A stretch of DNA of 64,000 nt, taken from the NCBI RefSeq assembly GCF_003626645.1, contig NZ_RBAM01000006.1, positions 310,001-374,000 on the forward strand, given 5' to 3'. The DNA comes from Streptomyces klenkii (GTDB taxonomy: Bacteria; Actinomycetota; Actinomycetes; Streptomycetales; Streptomycetaceae). The notes beneath the pieces were generated by a model that was given only the letters and a program-made list of their open reading frames with translations, was not told where the DNA came from and searched no databases. The position numbers and the translations under genes were made by a program. This document shows, piece by piece, positions 26,075 to 34,362 of the stretch (positions are counted from its first letter, which is position 1; every line of letters starts with the position of its first letter).

Positions 26075-27652
26075 TCAGGTGCACCGGGTCCGGTCGGCCG
26101 GCAGCTTCCCTTCCAGGAGGAACTCGTCGACCTTCTCGTTGACGCAGTCGGCGTCCGACGAGCCGTAGACGCCGTGCCCGCCGCCCGCGTCGGTCATGGT
26201 CACCGCGGACGGGCCGAGGGCCCGGGCCATGCGGTGCAGCCACGCCACGGGGGTCGCGGGGTCGAACTCGGGGGTGTGCAGGAGGATCTTCGGGGCGCGG
26301 GGTGCCGCGACGTCGTGCGCGGCGTCGTCCCCGGCCTGCGGCCATCCGGTGCACACGGCCATGCCGGCGGCCAGGGCGGGGCCGAAGACCGGGGACGCCT
26401 CGACGAAGTCGTCGTAGGCGGCCGCGACCTGGTCGGCGGTGTAACGGCTCCTGGTGTCGGCGCAGTTGACCCCCGCCGTCGCGGCCCCGGCGCCGTCGCG
26501 GTCGCCGGAGTCCTTGCCGCCGGCGCGGGCGACGGCTTCCTGGGCCATGTGCGCGGCCTCCCCGGGCCGCAGCCGGTGGACGATGGCCGCGAGGAGGTTG
26601 GGCGCCTCGGGCAGGCCCACGCGGGAGCGCAGGAGGCCCATGGTCTGCGTGACGGCGGCCTCCCGGCCGAGGGTGCGGCCGCCCACCCACGGCAGCGGAT
26701 GCTCGTCGAGGCGGTTGAAGGCCGCGGTGACGCTGTCCATGGCGCGGTCGGTGTCGGAGCCGAGGATGCAGTCCTCGTCGCCGCGCCGGGTGCAGATCTC
26801 CACCGCGTGGCGCAGGGCCTTCTGGTAGGCGGCGGTCCGGGCGAGGGCGTTCTTGCGCAGGTCGGGCGCCGGGTCGTCGACGCTGTCCATGACCATGCGG
26901 CCGACCTTGTGCGGGTAGCGGTGGGCGTAGGCGGCGCCGAGGCGGGTGCCGTGCGCGTAGCCGAGGTAGTTCAGCCTGTCCTCGCCGAGGGCGGCGCGCA
27001 GCACGTCCAGGTCGCGGGCGGCGTGGGCGGTGCCGAGGTACGGCAGGACGGCCCCCGTGCGCTCGGCGCAGTCCCGCAGGGCCTTGGCCCGGTCGTCGAC
27101 GCGGTCGGCGAGTTCGGCGGCGGCGTCGGGGCCGTCCTCGTCGTCGTCCCGGCCGCGGGCGGCCGCCGGGAGGCCGCTGCCGGTGCCGCAGCGCGCCGGG
27201 GAGGCGGCGCCGGCGCCGCGCGCGTCGAAGGCGACGAGGTCGTAGCGGCCCGCGGCCTTGCTGAAGCCGTCCGGGCCGCGGGCGCCGAGCTGTCCGAGGC
27301 CGGACACGCCGGGCCCGCCGAAGCCGACGACGAGGGAGCCGAGGCGGTGGTCGCGGTCCGCGGCGCGGTAGCGCATGAGGGCGAGCCGCAGCTCGCCCTT
27401 GCCGGGGTCGTCGTAGGTGTAGGGGACGGTGAGGCGGGCGCACTCGGCCGTGCGGCCGGCGTCCCGCGTCTCGTCCCTGACCGTCCTGTCCTGCTCCCGG
27501 GAGCAGGGCTCCCAGGAGATCTCCTGGTCGTAATAGCGGGTCAGATCCGGCCGGGCGGCCGCCTCGTCACGGCTCGCGCAGCCGGTGAGACCGCATGCCA
27601 GCAGGGTGGCGGCGAGGGGGAGGCAGAGGGAGGGTGCGAGTACGGACCTCAT
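26075..27652 (-). CDS. Tap-like alpha/beta-hydrolase lipoprotein lacking the catalytic serine
   Basis: 525 residues of the secreted tripeptidyl-aminopeptidase family. The lipobox is LTGC (Cys25). The oxyanion loop GFGGPGVSG (about 110-118), the acid FDPATP and the His of GGGHGVYG are present. The nucleophile elbow, normally GYSYG, reads LNYLGYAHGT: the serine is Ala233, encoded by GCG at 26954-26956. The usual hydrolytic mechanism is thus impossible and the protein is probably a pseudoenzyme (binding, sensing or decoy). The frame is otherwise intact, with no sign of decay. The start follows a purine-rich tract. The next gene (MFS) ends 22 bp upstream on the same strand. Confidence 0.85.
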   Translation of the reverse strand: MRSVLAPSLCLPLAATLLACGLTGCASRDEAAARPDLTRYYDQEISWEPCSREQDRTVRDETRDAGRTAECARLTVPYTYDDPGKGELRLALMRYRAADRDHRLGSLVVGFGGPGVSGLGQLGARGPDGFSKAAGRYDLVAFDARGAGAASPARCGTGSGLPAAARGRDDDEDGPDAAAELADRVDDRAKALRDCAERTGAVLPYLGTAHAARDLDVLRAALGEDRLNYLGYAHGTRLGAAYAHRYPHKVGRMVMDSVDDPAPDLRKNALARTAAYQKALRHAVEICTRRGDEDCILGSDTDRAMDSVTAAFNRLDEHPLPWVGGRTLGREAAVTQTMGLLRSRVGLPEAPNLLAAIVHRLRPGEAAHMAQEAVARAGGKDSGDRDGAGAATAGVNCADTRSRYTADQVAAAYDDFVEASPVFGPALAAGMAVCTGWPQAGDDAAHDVAAPRAPKILLHTPEFDPATPVAWLHRMARALGPSAVTMTDAGGGHGVYGSSDADCVNEKVDEFLLEGKLPADRTRCT

Positions 27653-27674
27653 GCCGCGGACGGTACTTGTCCCG

Positions 27675-29138
27675 CTAGCGTCCGGCGCCTCGTGCGGCTC
27701 GTCCGGGTGACGCGCGGCCCGGTCCACGGCGTGTCGCCGGGCCGAGCGCCGCTGCGGCGATCACGAGGAGCGCGGCGCCCAGCAGGACGGCGACGGCCCG
27801 GTGGGGCCCGGCCGCCCCGGAGAGGTGGAGGGCGAGGGTGACCAGGGCGATGCCGAGGGCGGTCCCGAGGCCGCGGACCATGTTGACCAGCCCGCCTCCG
27901 GTGCCCGAGGCGGAGGCCGGAATCGCCCCCATGACCAGGGCGTTGTTGGCGGGCGTGAAGGTGCCGAGGCCCAGGCCGAGGAGCGCGAGGAGCGGCACCA
28001 GCGGTACGGCGGTGAGCGGCAGGAAGAGCATCGCGGCCAGGGCGGCGGCCGCGACGGCCGCGCCCAGCAGGCACCGGGCCCGGTCGCCGAGGGCCGCGGG
28101 CAGGACGCGGTCCGCGCAGGTCGCCGCCAGCGCGAAGCCGGCCGGAAGGGCCGTCAGGACCAGTCCGGCGTGCAGCTCGGAGGAGCCGGCGCCGGTCAGC
28201 ACGACCGGTACGAGCACGAGCGGGCCGAAGAGGACGAGGTAGGCGCCGAGCGCCCCGGCGAGCCCCGTGGCGACGGCCCGGCGCCGCAGCAGGGCCGGGT
28301 CGACCAGCGGGACGGCGGCCCGGCGCTCGCGCAGCGCGAAGCCCCGGGCGGTGGCCGCGGCGAGGGCGAAGAGGGCGGCGACGGCCCAGGCGGGCACGGA
28401 CAGGCCGGAGAGCATGGACAGGCCCAGCAGCAGCGCGGTGGTCGAGACTGCCAGGAGCACCGGCCCGAGCCGGTCGGCTCCGGCCACGGGGCTGCGCGTA
28501 CGGGTGCGGGGCAGGAGGTACTGGCCGGCGACGAGGGCGGCGACGCCGACGGGCACGTTGACCGCGAAGACCCAGCGCCAGCCGAGCCCGGCCACCAGGG
28601 CGCCGCCCACGGTCGGGCCGAGGGCGAGCCCGAGGGCCTGCGCCGCGGCCTGCACGCCGAGGGCGGCGCGCATCTTCTCGCGCGGGGCGCTGGTGGTCAC
28701 CAGGGCCACGCTGTTGGCCTGCATCATCGCGGCCCCGGCGGCTTGCAGCACCCGGAACCCGACGAGGACGCCGAGGGACGGGGCGAGCGCGCAGGCGGCG
28801 GAGGCGAGGGTGAAGACCAGGAACCCGTAGAGGTAGAACAGCTTGCGCCCGTGGGCGTCCGCGAGCCGGCCCACCGGCACCAGCAGGGCGACGAGCGTGA
28901 GGAGGTAGGCCAGCGAGACCCACTCGACGGCGGCCAGCGAGGCGTGGAACTCGCTGCGCAGCCCGCCGTAGGCGAGGGTGACGATGCTCGCGTCGAGCTG
29001 GCCCATGAAGGCGCCGAAGCAGACCGCGGCCACGGCGAGCCGCCAGCCCCCGGGGCGCGTCCGTATGCGCTCGGGGCGGGCCCGCTCCTCGACCAGGGCC
29101 GAGGGCCACGACCGGGGGCGGCGGGGGTGCGGTGGCAT
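27675..29138 (-). CDS. MFS drug:proton antiporter (DHA2/QacA-like)
   Basis: 487 residues with about 14 hydrophobic helices. Family signatures: FGAFMGQLDASIVTLAYGGL (motif D1-like), LLVPVGRLADAHGRKLFYLYGF (motif A) and GVQAAAQALGLALGPTVGGALV (motif C, the drug-antiporter signature). It sits between a TetR gene upstream (23-bp gap, same strand) and the Tap-like gene downstream, so TetR-exporter co-transcription is likely and the TetR may control export. Substrate unknown. Confidence 0.85.
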   Translation of the reverse strand: MPPHPRRPRSWPSALVEERARPERIRTRPGGWRLAVAAVCFGAFMGQLDASIVTLAYGGLRSEFHASLAAVEWVSLAYLLTLVALLVPVGRLADAHGRKLFYLYGFLVFTLASAACALAPSLGVLVGFRVLQAAGAAMMQANSVALVTTSAPREKMRAALGVQAAAQALGLALGPTVGGALVAGLGWRWVFAVNVPVGVAALVAGQYLLPRTRTRSPVAGADRLGPVLLAVSTTALLLGLSMLSGLSVPAWAVAALFALAAATARGFALRERRAAVPLVDPALLRRRAVATGLAGALGAYLVLFGPLVLVPVVLTGAGSSELHAGLVLTALPAGFALAATCADRVLPAALGDRARCLLGAAVAAAALAAMLFLPLTAVPLVPLLALLGLGLGTFTPANNALVMGAIPASASGTGGGLVNMVRGLGTALGIALVTLALHLSGAAGPHRAVAVLLGAALLVIAAAALGPATRRGPGRASPGRAARGAGR

Positions 29139-29161
29139 GCCGCGAGGCTACACCGGCCGCG

Positions 29162-29851
29162 TCAGGGGTTCTCGGGCGCGCCGGGCGGGTGGCCGAGCGC
29201 CCGCAGCGCCTCCTCCAGGGCGTCGAACGTGGTGTCGATGAGCGCGCGGTGGCCGGGGGCGGCGTCGTCGGCGCGCTCGCCCGCGAGCAGCCGGGCCATG
29301 GTGGTGGCGACGACGGTGCGGTAGGCGGTGACGGTGAGCGCCGCGGTCAGCCGGGGCAGCGGGTCGCCGGGGCCGGCTCCGGTCGTCTCGGCGACGGCCT
29401 GCGCGAGGGCGTCCTCCAGCTCCTCGATGCCCTCGCGGACGCGGGCGCGCAGAGCGGGCGAGTCCAGGATGACGCGCCAGAACGCCGGGAAGGTGTCGCC
29501 CAGGCCGCCGAGGGGGTGACGCGCGTCGGCGAGTTCGAGGAAGAGGCGGCGGACGGGCGCGGCGGCGGTCTCGCCCCGGCGGCGTTCGCGGACGGCCCCG
29601 GTGAAGAGGTCGAGCGCCTCCGGGATCCGGTCGAGGTAGAGGTCCTCCTTGCGCGCGAAGTGGTTGAAGACCGTCATCGTCGAGACCTCGGCGGCCTCGG
29701 CGACCTCCGCGACGGTCACCTTGTCGAAGCCGCGGGCGGCGAAGAGCCGGGTGGCCACGGCGGAGATCCGCTGCCGGGTCTGCCGCTTCTTGCGTTCGCG
29801 CAGGGAGAGTCCGTCGTCGGGGGCGGGGCGGGAAGCCCGGGAGGAAGCCAT
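29162..29851 (-). CDS. TetR-family regulator, leaderless transcript likely
   Basis: 229 residues. HTH at about 20-65: RQRISAVATRLFAARGFDKVTVAEVAEAAEVSTMTVFNHF, with helix 3 STMTVFNHF close to the family consensus. The ATG follows a TATAAT box by only 6 bases, so the first transcribed base should be the A of the ATG. Transcribed toward the MFS gene and divergent from an FAD monooxygenase, with a palindromic operator between. This is the classic arrangement of a self-regulated repressor controlling a drug-modifying enzyme and an exporter. Confidence 0.88.
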   Translation of the reverse strand: MASSRASRPAPDDGLSLRERKKRQTRQRISAVATRLFAARGFDKVTVAEVAEAAEVSTMTVFNHFARKEDLYLDRIPEALDLFTGAVRERRRGETAAAPVRRLFLELADARHPLGGLGDTFPAFWRVILDSPALRARVREGIEELEDALAQAVAETTGAGPGDPLPRLTAALTVTAYRTVVATTMARLLAGERADDAAPGHRALIDTTFDALEEALRALGHPPGAPENP

Positions 29852-29857
29852 GAAAAA

Positions 29858-29891
29858 ATTATATCGACCAAAAACTTTTAGTCGCTATAGT
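29858..29891. promoter_or_regulatory. Symmetric divergent promoters with a shared TetR operator
   Basis: Minus-strand -10 TATAAT (29863-29858) and plus-strand -10 TATAGT (29886-29891) flank a 20-bp palindrome (29865-29884; arms CGACC AAAA and TTTT AGTCG, 8 of 10 pairs matched). The CGAC arms also fall at the -35 positions of the two promoters (16-bp spacers), so one bound dimer would block both. Each -10 lies 6-7 bases from its ATG, implying two leaderless mRNAs. Unusually AT-rich for this genome. Confidence 0.75.
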
Positions 29892-29898
29892 CACCTCC

Positions 29899-31458
29899 AT
29901 GGACTACGACGTTGTTGTGGCAGGAGCGGGCCCCGTCGGGCTGACGCTGGCGTGCGAGCTGCGGCTGGCGGGGGTGGACGTCCTCGTCGTCGAGCGGCTG
30001 GCCGAGGTCGACACCACCATCAAGGCGGGGGCCATCAACACGCCCTCCGCGGAGGCCTTCTACCGGCGCGGCCTGCTGCCGGCCCTCGCCGCGATCCAGC
30101 AGGAGAACCTCGACCGCATCAGCGGCTTCATGGCGCAGCGGCAAGGCGGCGGGGGCGGCCCCGTGAAGATGCCGCCCAAGTTCGCCGGGCACTTCGCCGG
30201 CATACCGCTGAGCGGCGACCTGCTGGACACCGGCGACCCCGCCTTCGCGGGCGCCGGCCCCGCCGGGGAGGTCGGCTTCATCCCCCAGGAGCCCCTGGAG
30301 CGCCTGCTCGGGGCGCGGGCCGCGGAGCTGGGCGCGGAAGTGCGCCGCGGCGTGGAGCTGACCGGCTTCGAGGCGGACGACGAGGGCGTCACCGTGCACG
30401 TGGGCGGCGGCGCGGTCCGCGCGGGCTGGCTGGTGGGCTGCGACGGCGGCCGCAGCACGGTCCGCAAGCTCGCCGGCTTCGCCTTCCCCGGCACCGACCC
30501 GTCCCTCACAGGGCACCAGGCGATGGTGACGATGGAGGGCGCCGAAGTCCTCGGCAAGGGCTGGAACCGTACGCCCACGGGCACCTACGCGCACGGGCCG
30601 TTCCCGGGGCGCATCCTCACCGTCGAGTTCGACGGGCCGCCCGCCGACCGCGACGCCCCCGTCACCGCCGCAGAGCTCCAGGCGGCCCTGCGCCACGTCT
30701 CCGGCACCGGCGTCACCGTCACCGCCGTGCACACCGCCACCCGCTTCACCGACAACGCCCGGCAGGCCGCCGCCTACCGCTCCGGGCGGGTGCTGCTCGC
30801 CGGTGACGCCGCGCACGTGCACTCGCCGTTCGGCGGCCAGGGGCTGAACCTCGGCGTCGGCGACGCGATGAACCTCGGCTGGAAGCTCGCCGCCACCGTA
30901 CGGGGCTGGGCGCCCGAGGGCCTGCTGGACACGTACACCGCCGAGCGGCACCCCATCGGCGCGTGGGTGCTGGAGTGGACCCGGGCCCAAGTCGCGCTGA
31001 TGCGGCCGGAGTCGCACGCGATGGCGCTGCGCGAGGTGGTGGCCGAGTTCGCGGACACCGTCGCCGGCACGACGTTCTTCACCAAGAAGATCGCCGGGGT
31101 GTGGCAGCGCTACGACTCCATGGCCGCGCCCGGCGACCACCCGCTCGTCGGCGGCAGCGCGCCGGACCTCGAACTGGCCGGCGGCGGCAGGCTCGCCGAC
31201 CACCTCCACGGCGGGCGCGCCCTGCTCCTGGACCTCGCGGACGCCCCCGCGGTACGGGCCGCCGCCGAGGGGTACGGCGACCGGGTGACGGTGGTGACCG
31301 CCGCGGCCCCGGCACGCCCGGAGCTGGCGGGGCTGCTGGTCCGCCCGGACGGCTTCACGGCGTGGGCGGCGGACGCGGCGGCCCTGCCCGCGGCGACCGG
31401 TGCGCTCGGCGGCGCGCTCGCCCGGTGGTTCGGCGAGCGGGCTGCGACGACGGCCTGA
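29899..31458 (+). CDS. FAD-dependent aromatic monooxygenase (rifampicin/tetracycline hydroxylase type)
   Basis: 519-residue class A flavoprotein monooxygenase. FAD motifs are in order: VVVAGAGPVGLTLACEL (GxGxxG, 7-23), the DG motif GCDGGRSTVRKLAGFAFPG, and the GD motif GRVLLAGDAAHVHSPFGGQGLNLGVGDAMNLGWKLA. The C-terminal thioredoxin-like domain (about 410-515) is typical of this group. It would hydroxylate an aromatic substrate with NAD(P)H and O2. Next to a TetR and an exporter, it may inactivate a drug or self-made compound (inference). No ribosome site is needed if leaderless. Confidence 0.87.
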   Translation: MDYDVVVAGAGPVGLTLACELRLAGVDVLVVERLAEVDTTIKAGAINTPSAEAFYRRGLLPALAAIQQENLDRISGFMAQRQGGGGGPVKMPPKFAGHFAGIPLSGDLLDTGDPAFAGAGPAGEVGFIPQEPLERLLGARAAELGAEVRRGVELTGFEADDEGVTVHVGGGAVRAGWLVGCDGGRSTVRKLAGFAFPGTDPSLTGHQAMVTMEGAEVLGKGWNRTPTGTYAHGPFPGRILTVEFDGPPADRDAPVTAAELQAALRHVSGTGVTVTAVHTATRFTDNARQAAAYRSGRVLLAGDAAHVHSPFGGQGLNLGVGDAMNLGWKLAATVRGWAPEGLLDTYTAERHPIGAWVLEWTRAQVALMRPESHAMALREVVAEFADTVAGTTFFTKKIAGVWQRYDSMAAPGDHPLVGGSAPDLELAGGGRLADHLHGGRALLLDLADAPAVRAAAEGYGDRVTVVTAAAPARPELAGLLVRPDGFTAWAADAAALPAATGALGGALARWFGERAATTA

Positions 31459-31478
31459 GGCCGGCCGGGGCCGGGGCT

Positions 31479-32780
31479 CTACTCCGGCTCCCCCGGCACT
31501 TCCTCGTACTCCGGCAGCGTCAGCGTGGTCAGCGCGCCGCCGCCCGGGGCGTTGGCGAACGTGAGCTCCGCGTGGATGGTGCGGGCCTGGCCGATGGCGA
31601 TGGTCAGGCCCAGGCCGTGCCCCTTGGCGCCCGAGCGCGTCGGCTCGGTGCGGAAGCGCTGCGGGCCGTGTTCGAGGAGGTAGTCCGGGTAGCCCTCGCC
31701 GTGGTCGCGGATGGAGACGACCGGCCCGTCGACGGTGACGACGACGGGCGGGCGGCCGTGCCGGTGAGCGTTGGCCAGCAGGTTGCTCAGCACCCGCTCC
31801 AGGCGGCGCCGGTCGGTCTCCACGCACGCGTCCCGTACGACGTGGACCTCGGCCTCCAGCCCGGACGCGCGCACGGCCCGCTCGGCGAGCAGCCCCAGCA
31901 TGTGTGCGTCGAGGTCGGCCTGCTCCGTCAGCGAGTCGAGCCGGGAGATCTCCAGCAGGTCCTCGGTGAGGCGGCGCAGGGTCTGCACCCGGTCGCGCAC
32001 GAGCTCGGTGGGGCGGCCCGGCGGCAGCAGGTCCGCGGCGGCCTGGAGGCCGGCGAGCGGGGTGCGCAGCTCGTGGGCGACGTCGGCGGTGAAGCGCTGC
32101 TCGCTCTGCAGCCGGGCCTGCAAGGTGCCCGCCATGGCGTCGAGCGCCGCGGAGACGGCGGCGACCTCGTCCTGCTCGCGGGCGGGGCGGGTGGTGCGCG
32201 GGTCGGCGACGCGGGCGTCGAGGTCGCCGGCGCTGATGCGGCGGGCCACGTCGGCGGTGCGGTGCAGCCGGCGGGTGACCCGCGAGACGGCGAAGACGCC
32301 GATGAGCAGGGTGCCGCCGATGGCCAGCGTGGCGGAGCCGGCGATGGCCCGGTCGAGGCCGTCGATGGTGTCCTTGCTGTGCCGGTAGTCGAAGCGGGCG
32401 GTGATGACGCCGGCGTCGGCGGGCCCGGCGGCCCACATGGTGGGGGTGCCGTCATGGTCGCCGAGGGCGGTGCCGCGCTCGCCGCGCAGCGCCATCTCCT
32501 GGAGCCGCCGCGGCAGGTCGGTCGGGTTCAGGGCCGCGGGGTGGTGCATCGGGTCGCCGGACGCGTAGGCCCGGGTGGCGGAGTCGAGCCGCGCGAGGGC
32601 CTCGGAGCGGGCCTGGTGGACGGTCTGCCGGGTGACGATGACGTGCACGAGGACGCCGAGCACGGTCGCGACGACGCAGCACACGACGGCGAGGAAGAGC
32701 GTGAACTTCCCGTAGAGCGAGCCCAGGCGGGAGAGTCCGCGGAGCCGGGCGCGCAGGCCCCGCGGGCGGGCGGCGGTCAC
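31479..32780 (-). CDS. Sensor histidine kinase, no adjacent response regulator
   Basis: 433 residues. The first helix at about 25-50 (FTLFLAVVCCVVATVLGVLVHV), an extracytoplasmic sensor loop (about 51-150) and a second helix at 155-178 precede a HAMP domain (RRISAGDLDARVADP). The H box is FTADVAHELRTPLAG, the N box RVLSNLLANAHRHG and the G boxes DHGEGYP and GAKGHGLGLTIA, so the kinase looks active. The GTG start overlaps the stop of the upstream lipoprotein gene (GTGA). The pair resembles cseC and cseA of the S. coelicolor cell-envelope operon sigE-cseABC, but neither sigE nor cseB is here. Confidence 0.85.
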   Translation of the reverse strand: MTAARPRGLRARLRGLSRLGSLYGKFTLFLAVVCCVVATVLGVLVHVIVTRQTVHQARSEALARLDSATRAYASGDPMHHPAALNPTDLPRRLQEMALRGERGTALGDHDGTPTMWAAGPADAGVITARFDYRHSKDTIDGLDRAIAGSATLAIGGTLLIGVFAVSRVTRRLHRTADVARRISAGDLDARVADPRTTRPAREQDEVAAVSAALDAMAGTLQARLQSEQRFTADVAHELRTPLAGLQAAADLLPPGRPTELVRDRVQTLRRLTEDLLEISRLDSLTEQADLDAHMLGLLAERAVRASGLEAEVHVVRDACVETDRRRLERVLSNLLANAHRHGRPPVVVTVDGPVVSIRDHGEGYPDYLLEHGPQRFRTEPTRSGAKGHGLGLTIAIGQARTIHAELTFANAPGGGALTTLTLPEYEEVPGEPE

Positions 32781-33553
32781 GAGCGCCCCTTGTGGCCGCG
32801 CTGCGTGCCGGAGGAGGCGGGGGTCTCGGCGCGGCGGATCTCGTAGCGCCGGAAGTCCATGTAGTGGGTCTGGGAGTTCCAGGTGTAGACCGAGCGCAGG
32901 GCGTAGTGCGGGGTCGTCCAGGGCTCCCAGACGATGAGGTCGCGGCCGGCGACCTCGATGGACGAGGGCTGGGCGACGGTCGACAGGACGCGGGTCGGCT
33001 CGCCCTTGACCAGGGTGTAGGCGCGCAGCGAGAGGAAGTGGTCCTCCATGTCGATGCCGACGATCAGGTCGTCGCGGCCGTCGCCGGTGAGGTCGCTGTA
33101 GACGGGCTTGCGCATGGGGCAGGTCCGCTCCTGGCGCGCGGCGGAGCACGAGGAGGCCAGCTTGGCGGCGGTGGCGTCGTCGAGGGCGTCCGCCCCGGTG
33201 TCCTTGCGGTTGGCCGCGACCTCGGCCTTGACCAGGGCGTACGCATCCAGCTTGTGGATGTCGCCGGAGGGGACGGGGGCGGCGCCGGGGACCTTCTCGG
33301 CCGTCTCGCCGTCGTGCTGCGACCCGCTCGGCGAGGGCGCGGGCGTCGCCTGCGGCCACAGTCTGGAGGGCGCCGAGGCGGGGGCTGTGCGCCCGGCGCC
33401 GACCGGCTCGCCCGCGCTCGCGCACCCCGCCACCGCGGTCAGCGCCGCCGCGAGCGCGGCCAGCGCCCCGAGCACCCGCAGGGGGCGCCTGCGGGGCGCG
33501 GTACGCGGGCGCGGCACGGCTCTCCCGGCGTCGGGGCGGGCGGATCGGGGCAC
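32777..33553 (-). CDS. CseA-like lipoprotein
   Basis: 258 residues. An Arg/Pro-rich N-terminus and hydrophobic segment end in the lipobox VAGC (about residue 44). A Ser/Pro-rich linker leads to a domain with DLTGDGRDDLIVGIDM, an FG-GAP/calcium-loop-like motif, and beta-strand repeats (YALRSVYTWNSQTHYMDFRRYEIRR). It is translationally coupled to the sensor kinase that follows, so it probably modulates that kinase at the membrane, as CseA does for the SigE system (known role, transfer inferred). GTG start; an internal start nearer the signal is possible. Confidence 0.75.
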   Translation of the reverse strand: MPRSARPDAGRAVPRPRTAPRRRPLRVLGALAALAAALTAVAGCASAGEPVGAGRTAPASAPSRLWPQATPAPSPSGSQHDGETAEKVPGAAPVPSGDIHKLDAYALVKAEVAANRKDTGADALDDATAAKLASSCSAARQERTCPMRKPVYSDLTGDGRDDLIVGIDMEDHFLSLRAYTLVKGEPTRVLSTVAQPSSIEVAGRDLIVWEPWTTPHYALRSVYTWNSQTHYMDFRRYEIRRAETPASSGTQRGHKGRS

Positions 33554-33689
33554 TCGGGTGTTCCATCGTCGGCTGCGGCGGCGGCCCCTGTCCGGAGCCG
33601 GGATACAGCACGATGTTATGCGAGCCGCCCCGTGTGCCCGCCGGGTCCGCCACGGGGAGCCACCGGCCGTCCCGGGCCCGGAGCGGGCG

Positions 33690-33738
33690 ACCGCCCGCGG
33701 GACGGCCGCGGCGGTGCGGCCGCCGTCCCGCGGGCGGT
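33690..33738 (-). terminator. Strong hairpin terminator of the DUF937 gene
   Basis: Perfect 17-bp stem (ACCGCCCGCGGGACGGC and complement) with a 15-nt loop, starting 5 bp after the DUF937 stop codon on the minus strand. It insulates the gene from the lipoprotein-kinase pair downstream. Confidence 0.8.
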
Positions 33739-33743
33739 GCGGC

Positions 33744-34148
33744 CTAGCGCTTCCTTCCCCGGCGCTTGGCGATGGCGGTCATGACGACGGGCAGGAGCAG
33801 TTCGAGCGCCCGGGCGACCTGGGCGGCCGGCAGGCCCGTACGTTTGGCGACGGTCTCGGCGACGGGTTTGGTGATCCTGCCAATGACGCCGGACATCAGC
33901 CCGCCGGAGAGCATCCCGCCGCCCGACCCCTGTCCGAGGCCGCCGAGCCCACCGAACCCGCCGAGGCCGGCCACGCCGGCGGGGGCCGCTCCGTTCTCGC
34001 GGGTGAGCTCCTCGGGGAGGGCCGCGACGGTCTCCCGCACCATCCGCGTCGCCCCGTCGGCGTCGGTGCCGAGCTCCCCCGCGAGCTCCTGGATGCGGTC
34101 CTCGCCCAGTTCGTCCAGTACGTCCTTCTGCAGCGCTTCATCGCCCAT
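33744..34148 (-). CDS. DUF937-family protein
   Basis: 134 residues. An N-terminal helical DUF937 segment (LQKDVLDELGEDRIQELAGELGTDADGATRMVRETVAALPEEL), a Gly-rich middle (GLGGFGGLGGLGQGSGGGMLSGGLM), and a basic helical C-terminus ending KRRGRKR. DUF937 proteins are widespread in bacteria; no biochemical role is known to me. Monocistronic and followed by a strong terminator. It is divergent from the geosmin synthase gene across about 215 bp. Confidence 0.8.
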   Translation of the reverse strand: MGDEALQKDVLDELGEDRIQELAGELGTDADGATRMVRETVAALPEELTRENGAAPAGVAGLGGFGGLGGLGQGSGGGMLSGGLMSGVIGRITKPVAETVAKRTGLPAAQVARALELLLPVVMTAIAKRRGRKR

Positions 34149-34290
34149 GGGGCCGACATTACGCGGGCCGAACAGATCTCGGTACGCAAGGTAGTGCGGC
34201 GGTCACTGTGCGGGACGGCGTGCGCCCGCGCGCCGTCCCGCGCGGAAGCGGCGGCACCGATCTCAAGATCCTTAAGCGGCGCGGCTCGGC

Positions 34291-34311
34291 TTTCACCTCA
34301 TTGAGGGGAAA
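34291..34311. promoter_or_regulatory. Palindrome upstream of geosmin synthase
   Basis: TTTCACCTCA and TGAGGGGAAA around a central T: nine of ten pairs match. The centre lies 62 bp before the geoA ATG. Geosmin synthase in Streptomyces is developmentally controlled, and the regulator BldM has been reported to bind upstream; this is the best candidate operator by symmetry. BldM recognition is inferred, not shown. Confidence 0.5.
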
Positions 34312-34362
34312 TATGACCTTCCGATCTACCCGTCCGGGGTGCGCGAACTAGCGTGGGCGGCC

